From Rhizobium sp. GN54 (GTDB lineage: Bacteria > Pseudomonadota > Alphaproteobacteria > Rhizobiales > Rhizobiaceae), in NCBI RefSeq assembly GCF_021026345.1, contig NZ_JAJNCZ010000008.1:1-64000 (forward strand): a DNA stretch of 64,000 nucleotides, in the 5' to 3' direction. Of this stretch, positions 1-8,600 are shown piece after piece (positions within the stretch are counted from its first letter, which is position 1; each line of letters opens with the position of its first letter). Below the pieces are notes generated by a model, which ran no database searches, was not told the DNA's origin, and was given only the letters and a program-made list of their open reading frames with translations. Position numbers and translations under genes: made by a program.

Positions 1-17
1 CAAGCATCCAAATAAAA

Positions 18-40
18 AGCCTCCGATGAAACCGGAGGCT
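18..40 (-). terminator. Hairpin with T-tract on the minus strand
   Basis: An 8-bp perfect stem (18-25 with 33-40) around a 7-base loop is flanked on the left by five A residues, so it reads as a rho-independent terminator only on the minus strand. No minus-strand gene is visible immediately to its right, so its role is unclear. It could stop antisense transcription into the tail operon. Confidence 0.4.
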
Positions 41-89
41 GTTGTAACCCCATCGCAGATGGGGGTCCCGTTTGGACGCCGATCACCCC

Positions 90-185
90 ATGTGCGGGGT
101 CCTTATTCCATGCCGAAACACACTCCAGGAGGAGAAGGCCGATGCCGACGAGCGCCAGAAAAAGCAAGATGAGGCGAAGCGGTAA
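90..185 (+). CDS. Possible small ORF or tail-chaperone end before the tape measure gene
   Basis: A 31-codon ORF ends in TAA sharing its last A with the ATG of the tape measure gene (TAATG), the sort of coupling seen between phage tail genes. The C-terminal half is charged (many K, E, D, Q) and looks protein-like. The N-terminal part is less convincing, and other frames stay open across part of 1-172. In siphophages this position usually holds a frameshifted tail assembly chaperone, so the real gene may begin in another frame or left of the window. I do not recognise a family. Confidence 0.2.
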   Translation: MCGVLIPCRNTLQEEKADADERQKKQDEAKR

Positions 186-3100
186 TGGTCACTGAGGTTC
201 GCAGTCTTCGCGTCGTCGCCGGCATGGATGAGAGCGGCTATACCGCCGGCGCTGCCCGCAAGGTTGCCGCCGACAAGGCCATGGCCGCGTCTGGCAAAGA
301 GGTCGTCTTTCAGTTCACGGAAACCGACCAGAAGGTCAGCCAGACCGGCAACGTGCTTGCGCGGCTGTCGCGGCAGTATGTGGACGGCTTCGCCTCCGCG
401 CAGCGCTTCAATGCCGCCATCAACCAGCTGACGCGTGGTGTCGAGCTCGGCAAGATCGAGATGACGCAGGCGACCGTCATCCTCGACGGCATCTATAAGC
501 GATACGGGCTGATGGCTGATGCTGCGCAGATCGCACAGCGCGGCCAGTTGGACCTTGCCCGCGCTGTCGAGCAGGCCAATACCCGGTTGGCGGCGCAGCA
601 GAAGATCACGCCTGCGAACCAGAATGGCGCACTCGGTCAGCGGCCGGCAAACATGAACCCCGGGAGCTTCCAGACTGCCAACATCGCTGCGCAGTTTCAG
701 GACATTGGCGTCACCGCTGCCATGGGCATGGCGCCGCTGCAAATCGCCCTGCAGCAGGGCACGCAGCTATCGATGGTGTTCGAGCAGATGAAGGCGAGCG
801 GGCAGAGCGCAGGCTCGGCTCTGGCCGCCGCCTTCGCCTCGGTCATAAGCCCGCTCTCACTCATCACGATCGGTCTTGTGGCAGGCAGCGCCGCGCTGAT
901 CCAGTATTTCATGACCGCGGAGAGCGCCAGCGAGAAGGCGAACAAGCTTCTCAAGGAGCAGAACGACATCATCCGCAATGCTGCCAAGCTCTGGGGTGAC
1001 GCAACGCCTGCGCTCAAGGCCTATGTGGATGAACTCGATCGCGCCGACAAGCTGAACCAGGGTCGCGAGGCCGGCGGGGTGCTCGCCACCAAGATCCTGG
1101 AGGAAATGTCACCCAAGCTCGATGCACTGCGCGACAAGGCCGTCTCGGCCTTCTCCGCGCTGCGGGCGCGACCGGGCTCAGACGACACCGTGCGTGCGCT
1201 GGGCTATGCCTGGGACGATCTGAGGGAGCGCGTCGCTGCCGGCACAGCGACGGTTACCGACTTCGACAGGGCCAGGAACACGCTCGACGATGCCATCGCC
1301 AAGTTCGGACTTCAGGCGCTCAAGGACTTCAGCACCGGCGTCGACGATGTCACGTCTGCGTTCTATCGAAGCTTTGAGGCAGCCCAGAAGGCGCGCGACG
1401 AGTGGATCGCTGCGACTGCTGGTGGCTCCACCGTTCAGGACATCCTTGCGGGCTCGACCTTCTCCGAGGACGGGCGCACCTACCAAAGCGATGCCTTCCG
1501 TCCTCGTGGCTCCACGCCGGTCCCGGAGCGCCGGCCGCTCTACGAACTCGACCGCGATCCCGATCCTGCAACGATCACGAACTCGGACGGCGTCACGGTC
1601 GGCGTGCCTGTTCCGGAGCGCAAGCCGTCTCCGCTTGCCGGCGATCCGGACAGGAAGGCCGAGAGCGAGGCACAGCGCGCCGCGAACGCCTATCGCGATC
1701 TGATCAAGACCGCCAACGACCGCGTGGCGCAGATGCGGCTTGAGGCCGACGTTTCGGGACAGGCAGGCATTGCGGCGCAGGCGCTGCGGTTTGAACTCGA
1801 TCTCTTGCAGAAGGCGCAGGACAAGGGTCGCGAGATCACCGCGCAGCAACGCGAAGAGATCAAGGGGCTTGCCGAGGACTATCGCGTTGCCGCCGAGGCT
1901 GCCGCGAAGGCGAAGCTGCAGCAGGACTTGATGTTCGAGCGCGAACAGATGTTCCGGTCCAGCGGCGACCAGTTGATTGCCGGCAGGCTGCGCGGCGCCG
2001 GGCTTCCCGTCGATCTGCAGTCGCAAGAAGCGCAGATGATGCGCGAGAACGCACGCATCCAGGAGACGAAGGACGCTGTCAACTCGTTCTTCTCCGACTT
2101 CAAGAGCGCTCTGGAGAGCAACGGCGGAGATATCGGCGAAGCGCTTGGCGATGCGCTGAAAAACGCCCTCATGAACCAGTTGAACAAGTGGGCGGACCAG
2201 GCTTTCGAGGCTGTTGGCAATGCCATCACCAACGCGCTGTTCGGCAACGGCTCGGCCGGCAGTGGCGCAGGCGGTAGCGGCATTGCGGGCTCGGTCGTGG
2301 GTTCGATCTTCGGGTCGCGCGGCTCAAGCGCTGCTGCCGGCGCGACACGGATGTTCAACCCGGCAAATTCGAGCGTCGCCAGCGCCGGGGGCGCCGTCGA
2401 TCTCGCCGGTGCGCTCCTCGGATCGAACGAGTCCACGAACGCGTCACAGATCAACAGCTTCCTGAAGCAGGGCGGCGTCGACATCGATGCGGCACGCACC
2501 GCCTGGTGTGCGGCTTTTGTCAACTCTTCGCTGCAGCAGATCGGGGTCGACGGCAGTGGTTCGCTGGTTGCCAACTCATTCCAGAACTGGGGCAGCCAGA
2601 TCGACCCGAGCGAGGTGCTGCGTGGTGATGTGCTCCTCAAGACGAACGGCCTTTCTGCGTCGCAGCCCGGCGGGCATGTCGGCTTTGCGACCGGTGCGAC
2701 GCGGATGCTCAACGGACAGTCCCAGCTTGAGATGCTGTCCGGGAACTACAGCGGCGGCGTGGGTAAAGGGTGGTTCAACGCCGTGGATCTGCAGGTGCGC
2801 CGTGCAACCGAAGCCTCGGACGCGCTGGCGACCCTTGCGACGTCGTCGACTGGCGCCACGCAGGGGCTCGGCCAGTTCGGGTCTGGTCTCGGTGCGCTGG
2901 GAAGCAATCTCGCCAGCTTCTTTCCGGCGGCTCCGGGCGGGGGCGTCAGCGGCGGCGGATTCGGGACATGGCTTGGAAATCTCGCGGGCAACCTGACCAA
3001 CGGCGCAGGAACGCAGTGGGCGGCTGCCGTTTCCGGAAGCCTGCTGCCCGGTCTGTTTGCCGACGGAACGCAATCGGCACCTGGTGGCCTGGCGATCGTC

Positions 3101-3391
3101 GGCGAGCGTGGCCGCGAGCTCGTCAATCTGCCGCGTGGGTCGCAGGTGGTCCCCAACCACAAGACCGAACACCTGCTCTCGTCCGCGGCGAACAGCAACG
3201 GCGGCGGCTCGGTCAAGGTCGACGTGGAGGTCTTCATGAAAAAGGATGGCACGCTGGATGCGCATGTCAGGAAAATCTCTCGCGAGGAAAGCACCAGCAC
3301 CGTCCAGCAGGGGCTTGGCGAGTACCGCCGGAATGGCGTGCAGGATGACATCAAGCGGTACAACGACGATCCGTATGCGCGGGGAGCATAA
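185..3391 (+). CDS. Phage tail tape measure protein with embedded CHAP-like peptidase domain
   Basis: This 1068-residue protein sets tail length and helps DNA entry in siphoviruses (family knowledge). It has long helical, Ala/Gln-rich stretches, a hydrophobic segment near residues 210-245 (ISPLSLITIGLVAGSAALI), coiled-coil sequence around 500-600, and a Gly/Ser-rich C-terminal third. Around residues 735-880 there is a compact domain with a Cys in TAWCAAF (near 775) and a His in GGHVGF (near 830), the pattern of CHAP/NlpC-type peptidoglycan hydrolases. The next gene starts 3 bases downstream. The start is an ATG overlapping the upstream stop. The tape measure call is firm. The peptidase domain is inferred from motif and spacing. 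Confidence 0.88.
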   Translation: MVTEVRSLRVVAGMDESGYTAGAARKVAADKAMAASGKEVVFQFTETDQKVSQTGNVLARLSRQYVDGFASAQRFNAAINQLTRGVELGKIEMTQATVILDGIYKRYGLMADAAQIAQRGQLDLARAVEQANTRLAAQQKITPANQNGALGQRPANMNPGSFQTANIAAQFQDIGVTAAMGMAPLQIALQQGTQLSMVFEQMKASGQSAGSALAAAFASVISPLSLITIGLVAGSAALIQYFMTAESASEKANKLLKEQNDIIRNAAKLWGDATPALKAYVDELDRADKLNQGREAGGVLATKILEEMSPKLDALRDKAVSAFSALRARPGSDDTVRALGYAWDDLRERVAAGTATVTDFDRARNTLDDAIAKFGLQALKDFSTGVDDVTSAFYRSFEAAQKARDEWIAATAGGSTVQDILAGSTFSEDGRTYQSDAFRPRGSTPVPERRPLYELDRDPDPATITNSDGVTVGVPVPERKPSPLAGDPDRKAESEAQRAANAYRDLIKTANDRVAQMRLEADVSGQAGIAAQALRFELDLLQKAQDKGREITAQQREEIKGLAEDYRVAAEAAAKAKLQQDLMFEREQMFRSSGDQLIAGRLRGAGLPVDLQSQEAQMMRENARIQETKDAVNSFFSDFKSALESNGGDIGEALGDALKNALMNQLNKWADQAFEAVGNAITNALFGNGSAGSGAGGSGIAGSVVGSIFGSRGSSAAAGATRMFNPANSSVASAGGAVDLAGALLGSNESTNASQINSFLKQGGVDIDAARTAWCAAFVNSSLQQIGVDGSGSLVANSFQNWGSQIDPSEVLRGDVLLKTNGLSASQPGGHVGFATGATRMLNGQSQLEMLSGNYSGGVGKGWFNAVDLQVRRATEASDALATLATSSTGATQGLGQFGSGLGALGSNLASFFPAAPGGGVSGGGFGTWLGNLAGNLTNGAGTQWAAAVSGSLLPGLFADGTQSAPGGLAIVGERGRELVNLPRGSQVVPNHKTEHLLSSAANSNGGGSVKVDVEVFMKKDGTLDAHVRKISREESTSTVQQGLGEYRRNGVQDDIKRYNDDPYARGA

Positions 3392-3394
3392 GCT

Positions 3395-4048
3395 ATGGCC
3401 TTAAGCCACCCCCTTAATGCGTCCGAGTTCGCCAACAAGCTCCGCATCCAGACCGTTCGCTGGTGGCTGCAGGAGTATCAGGAAAGCTCGATGACTGGCG
3501 GCGGCGATTTCCTCGTTGCCGATCTCGCGCCGCGCCTGTGGCGTGCCGATGTCACGCTTATCCGCATGAGCCATGATGACGCGGCTGAGGTGCAGGCGCT
3601 TATCGAGAGCCTTGATGGCTCAATTCACGCCTTCAACCTTTACGACCCGCGCAATCGCTACCCCCGCGCCGACCCGAACGGAACTCTGATCGCAGGCTCC
3701 ACGCCGATCATTTCGTCGCTGAGCAGCAACAACAAGGCGTTGGAGATCTCGGACCTTCCGGCCGGCTACAAGCTCTCGGGCGGAGACATGTTCTTCTTCC
3801 CATACGGTTCCGGCACGCAACGGCTCGCGCTCCATCGAATTGTCTCGCCGGTCACCGCGAACGGCGCGGGTGTCGCAAGCGGGGTCGAGGTCCGGCCCCA
3901 CTTCAGGCCGGGCGTTGCCACCGGGATCGCCCTCGACTTCACAAGCCCGGTCGCGCGGATGAGGGTCGTTCCCGGCACCTTCGACCCGGGGACGGCGCGC
4001 GGAATGATTACCGAAGGCATGTCCTTCCAGGCGCAGCAGGTGATCTGA
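3395..4048 (+). CDS. Phage minor tail protein (M-like position)
   Basis: This 217-residue protein follows the tape measure gene by 3 bases and overlaps the next gene by one base (TGATG). It is mostly beta-rich with an N-terminal helix and a motif of the type FNLYDPRNRYP near residue 78. Position, size and composition suit a distal tail or tail-tip protein comparable to lambda M or GTA Gp12. The assignment rests on synteny more than on recognisable motifs. Confidence 0.65.
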   Translation: MALSHPLNASEFANKLRIQTVRWWLQEYQESSMTGGGDFLVADLAPRLWRADVTLIRMSHDDAAEVQALIESLDGSIHAFNLYDPRNRYPRADPNGTLIAGSTPIISSLSSNNKALEISDLPAGYKLSGGDMFFFPYGSGTQRLALHRIVSPVTANGAGVASGVEVRPHFRPGVATGIALDFTSPVARMRVVPGTFDPGTARGMITEGMSFQAQQVI

Positions 4049-4683
4049 TGGTGCGCTCCGTCGATTCGAACACCAGCAACTATCTGAACGCCGGCAAGGG
4101 CGTAATCCCCCGCAACTTCGTATGGATCAAGGCCAGGAACCGGGACACCGGGGCCGCCGAGTACGTCGGGTTCTGGAACGGCCTGGACAGCGTCGACGTG
4201 TCCGTGATCGACGGCGTTTCCGGCCTGCCGGTGACCCGGACCTATCATGCCGCCGGATCCCTGCTGGCTGTTGGCACCATCACCCGGACGCCGGAACTGG
4301 AAGTGCGCACGGTGCGGGTCGGTCTCAGCCAGATCAGCGAAGCGGTGCAACTGGCCGTTCGCGGCTACGACGTTCGCCATGCGCCGATCGAGATCCATGA
4401 GGGATATCTCGATCTGGAGACCCGCAAGCTGGTCGGCGATGCGATCGTCGACTTTGTCGGCTGGGTGAATGGCGCCCCGATCGACACGCCGGCCATCAAT
4501 CAGAATGGCGGTATCCAGCTCGATTGCGTGTCGCACAGCCGCATGCTGACCCGGACGAACCCGGCAAAAAAGTCCCACGAGACGCAGAAGCGCCGGTCGG
4601 CGGACAAGTTCCGGCAATACAACACCGTCGCCGGCCAGTGGCAATACTGGTGGGGCGAGCGCGAAGGCGAGTCGATGGGGTGA
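4048..4683 (+). CDS. Phage minor tail / tail hub protein (L-like position)
   Basis: This 211-residue protein is translationally coupled to the upstream gene (ATG overlaps TGA). The central part is beta-rich, and a Lys/Arg/Gln-rich tail ends with tryptophans (WQYWWGE). The segment describing a 'gyDVRhAPIEIheGYLD' pattern followed by 'IVDFVGWVNG' resembles DUF2163/L-type tail proteins that form the hub between tail tube and tip. It lacks the CxxxC iron-sulfur cysteines of lambda L. The name is by order and general similarity. Confidence 0.6.
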   Translation: MVRSVDSNTSNYLNAGKGVIPRNFVWIKARNRDTGAAEYVGFWNGLDSVDVSVIDGVSGLPVTRTYHAAGSLLAVGTITRTPELEVRTVRVGLSQISEAVQLAVRGYDVRHAPIEIHEGYLDLETRKLVGDAIVDFVGWVNGAPIDTPAINQNGGIQLDCVSHSRMLTRTNPAKKSHETQKRRSADKFRQYNTVAGQWQYWWGEREGESMG

Positions 4684-4687
4684 GGCG

Positions 4688-5104
4688 ATGGCGATGACCC
4701 GCAAAGACGATTGGTATTCCTGCCTGTCCGCCTATATCGACGGCGCTTTCCGCCGACCCTTTGCCTATGGCGAGTTCGACTGCACGCTGTTCGCTGCCGG
4801 CGCGGTCGAGGCGATGACCGGGGTCAACCTCTATGCCGACGTCCTCGGCCGCTACCGCACGCGGCGCGGCGGGATGCTGCAGCTGAAGAAGCTCGGGTTC
4901 GACAATCAGGTCGACTACGTCGCCTCGCTGTTCAGTGAAGTCCATCCCTCCATGGCGCAGGTGGGCGATATCGCCGTCATCGACGCCGACGACGGCCAGG
5001 GGCTCGGCATCGTCCAGGGTTCCCGCATCTACGTCACCCAGCCGGGCGCCCTCGGCCTCGGGCTGGTCGATCTTCTCCGGGCCACCCGCGCCTTCCGCGT
5101 GTAG
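4688..5104 (+). CDS. K-like tail protein, DUF6950-type (degenerate NlpC/P60)
   Basis: This 138-residue protein sits where lambda K or GTA Gp14 (NlpC/P60 peptidase) would sit. The N-terminal motif GEFDCTLFAA carries the Cys expected at the start of an NlpC-type helix. A Q-V-G-D-I-A-V-I strand follows near residue 97, and the C-terminus ends in a RAFRV-type strand typical of DUF6950 proteins. The catalytic His expected after the GDI strand is absent (GLGIVQG instead), so peptidase activity is doubtful. It may be a structural tail-tip plug. The tape measure protein carries an apparently intact peptidase signature that could take over. Confidence 0.75.
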   Translation: MAMTRKDDWYSCLSAYIDGAFRRPFAYGEFDCTLFAAGAVEAMTGVNLYADVLGRYRTRRGGMLQLKKLGFDNQVDYVASLFSEVHPSMAQVGDIAVIDADDGQGLGIVQGSRIYVTQPGALGLGLVDLLRATRAFRV

Positions 5105-5135
5105 CGCCGGTCTCTCCCCCTCGAAAGGAACGAGC

Positions 5136-5354
5136 ATGTCTCAGGCCATCATCAGCAGCCTCAAGTCTCAGAACGCATTCCTGCAAGCCGAAGCCGAACG
5201 CTTCGCGGCTGCTGTCGACCATCTCTCGCAGCAGCTCGCAGCAGCGCTCAACCGCCTCAATCCGCACGATCCCGAATTCGTCGCCGCGATGATGGGCAAC
5301 GAGCCCGGCGAGAAGGTGCCGGCCGTGCGCGTCGATGGCGACACCGCCGAGTGA
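5136..5354 (+). CDS. Small phage protein of unknown function
   Basis: This 72-residue protein starts at an ATG 6-7 bases after GAAAGGA, a good ribosome binding site; the longer in-frame extension upstream is out of context. The N-terminal half is a predicted amphipathic helix rich in Ala, Gln and Leu, and the C-terminus is acidic. It lies between the K-like and J-like tail genes, so a virion or assembly role is plausible. I do not recognise a family. Confidence 0.6.
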   Translation: MSQAIISSLKSQNAFLQAEAERFAAAVDHLSQQLAAALNRLNPHDPEFVAAMMGNEPGEKVPAVRVDGDTAE

Positions 5355-5382
5355 CAATCTCAACAGCGAAAGGACCACTGCC

Positions 5383-5571
5383 ATGGCAAACAAGACCTAC
5401 GAAATCCGCAAGGACGGCGCGCTGCTCTTTACCGTCCAGGGCGCCCGCTGCGTCGTCGATGGCATGGGCGTCCGTGTCTATGACGACGAGGGCGATGTCG
5501 TCTTCAACGGCGATCACTCCCACTCCGCCGTAAAGGAACCGGTTCGCCCTGTCGAGCCGGCCACCGAATAA
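5383..5571 (+). CDS. Small phage protein of unknown function
   Basis: This 62-residue protein has a ribosome binding site (GCGAAAGGA) upstream of ATG. Alternating beta-strand pattern (KTYEIRKDGALLFTV, then VRVYDDEGDVVFNG) suggests a tiny beta-sandwich or hairpin, and the tail is Pro/Glu rich. It lies 58 bases before the J-like gene in the same strand and phase of expression. It was not assigned to a family. Confidence 0.6.
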   Translation: MANKTYEIRKDGALLFTVQGARCVVDGMGVRVYDDEGDVVFNGDHSHSAVKEPVRPVEPATE

Positions 5572-5629
5572 GCCTCTATCGACCTTCCTCCGTCGCCGCC
5601 GGCTATCGGCGTAACGCTCCGGGTTCTCC

Positions 5630-8600
5630 ATGAAATTTCTGGTCCTCCTTCTGGCCGCCTGGTTCGTCCTGGCGACGCCTTCGGCTGCCCATGCCGACCC
5701 GATCACCGCGCTCGTGACTGCCATCGCCTCGACGATCGGCAGTCTCGGCGCGTTCGGGCAGGCGCTTTTCGGCCTTGCGCTGAAGATCGGTACCAGCCTG
5801 CTGGCGAAGGCGATGCAGAAGGACCCGGAGCCGGTTGGCGTTCGCGGACAGATCCAGGTCGGCGGCGACAATCCGGTTTCCTTCATCGTGGGGACGTACG
5901 CCACGGAGGGGCAGCTGGAATACGTCGGCACCTGGGGAAAATCCGGCAAGACGCCGAACGCATATCTGACGCAGGTCATCTCACTCTCTGACCTGCCGGT
6001 GAACGGGCTGGTCGATCTGTTCGTCAACGGCGAGAAGGTCACGATCGACTATGACGACACGTCGTACGGCGATTGGGGCTTCCCGATCAAAGAGTATGCC
6101 GACGGTTCGGACAACGCCCTCTGGATCAAGTTCTACGACGGCACACAGACGGACGCCGACCCGCTGCTGATCGAGGAGTTCGGCGACCATGACGAGCGGC
6201 CGTGGGAGGCTGAGATGATCGGCCGCGGCGTCGCCTATGCGGTTGTCACCGGGCAGTTTCGCCGCGATCGTCTCACCGGCCCGCCGCGGTGCGTGTTCGT
6301 GATCGAGGGTATCAAGGTCTACGATCCGCGCAAGGATACGACGGCTGGCGGCAGTGGCTCCCATCGCTGGGGCGATCGCAGCACCTATGAGTGGTCGGAC
6401 AATCCCAAGGTCATCCAGTACAACGTGATGCGCGGCATCTACTACGGTGGCGAGTGGTTCTATGGCGGCCAGGGCATGCGGGCCTTCCAGCTGCCCGTCT
6501 CGTCGTGGTTTGCCGCCATGAACGAGTGCGACCGCCTGGTGGACAAGAAGGGCGGCGGCACGGAAAAGAACTTCCGCTGCGGCTATGAGGTGAAAGGCGA
6601 CCTCGAACCGATCGAGCTTTGCCAGAAGCTTGACCGCGCCTGCAACGGCAAGACGGCGGAGAACGGCGGCATCTACAAGACCGTCTGCGGTAACCCCGGC
6701 ATGCCGGTCTACTACTTCACCGACGAAAACCTCATCGTGTCGGAGCCGCAGAGCTTCACTCCGTTCCCCGGGCTGGAAAAGACCTACAACGGCGCGCACG
6801 CCAGCTATCCGGAGCCCGAGGAGGCCTGGGCCGCGAAGGATGCGCCGCCGCGCTACCGTTCTGACCTCGAGGACGAAGACGACGGCCGCCGGCTGATCGC
6901 CAACCTCACCTATGAGGCCGTGCCCTACAAGCGCCAGGTGCAACGGCTGATGCGCGCAGCACTGGAGGCCAACCGTCGTTTCCGGTCGCATCAGGGCGTG
7001 TTCACGCCGGCCGCCAAGCTGCTGGAGCCGCTGGATGTCATCTCGTGGACGTCGGCACGCAACGGTTACGAGAACAAGCGTTTCCAGCTTGGCGCCATCG
7101 ATGACCTGAACAACGTCAATCAGTCGGCCGCCTTCTCGGAGCTTGATCCCAGCGACTACGACTGGTCGACCGACTACGAACTGCCGGACAGCACCGGACC
7201 CATCGGCCGCGTCAAGCCGCAGCCACAGGTGCTGACAGGCTTCGGCGTGTTTCCCGACACGGTGAAGGATGCCAACGGCAATGACCGCCGGCCGGCAATC
7301 CTGCTCGTCTGGCCCTGGGACGCGGACGATGTCGCTGTTCGCGCCATCGCCTTCCGGGTGCGCCGGCAGGACAATCAGGAGATGGTCTTCGCCGGCCGCT
7401 TCGACCAGCCTGAAGACGGACAGGTGCTGATCGCCCCGTTCTCGCTGGTGGGGAATGACGACTACGAAGTCCGGGCCAAGTTCATCACGAACAGCAACAC
7501 CGAACTGTTCGCCTGGAGCACCTGGCTGCCGGTGACGACGCCCGACGTTCAGTTCATCGCCGAGGACATTCTCGACGGCGCTATCACGGCCCAGAAGATC
7601 GCAGACGCCGCGATCACTGCCGCCAAGCTGATGGACGAGGCCGTCACCGAACTCAAAATCGCCGACCGCGCGATCTCTGACGCCAAGATCAAGCTGGACG
7701 CAATCAAGACGGAACTGATCGACAACGAAGCTGTCGTGGAGGCGGCGCTGGCTGATGTCGCTGTCACCAGCGCCAAGATCGCGAATAGTGCAGTAAGTGA
7801 GCTGAAGCTCGCTGAAAATGCCGTGACCGAGGCGAAGGTCGCCGTCGGCGCGATCACCCAACTGAAGATCGCCTCAGGGGCCGTCGGGAACGCTCAGCTT
7901 GCGGGTCTCGCGGTAGATGCGGCCAAGCTGGCAACAAACGCGGTCACTGAGACGAAGATTGCGGACGGCGCGATTACGACGCCGAAGCTTGTGGCCAACG
8001 CCGTCGTCGCCGACAAGATCGCGGCTCAGTCGGTATCCGTCTCGAAACTAATTGTTGCGAACCTCGAGAATGCTCTGGCTGGCGGCGAGGACCCTTCTAC
8101 GACGGGTTGGGTGGCTGTTTCCGGGGCAGGGGGCGGGTTTAGCTCCACCACCACGTACAACGGCAAGCCCTACGCGCTTACTATCGCCCCGGCAACGGGT
8201 CTTACAACCTTTACGTATCCGGCAAAGATCGGCGTTAACGAGGGCGAGCAGTACTACCTGTCATTCATGATGAACCGCAGCGCTCTTTGGGATGGTTCCG
8301 TCGGCAATGCAAAGCTTCGCATTGGCGATCAAGACGGCAACTATCTTGCCGCGTTGAGCTACTCCAATGTGGATGCGGCTCAGAATACTTGGGTAAAACG
8401 GGAGGCGACCTACACCATCCCGGCGGGCGTCACCAGCCTTACCCTTGCGCTCACGTCAGACAGCACCGCAGGCGGGTTGCGCCTCAGCGACTTCGTCTTC
8501 CGCAAGATGGCCTCGGCTGAATTGATCGTGGACGGTGCCGTCATCGCAGGCAAAGTTGCGGCGCTCGCTATCTCCGCTGGGAACCTCCAGGCAGGTTCGG

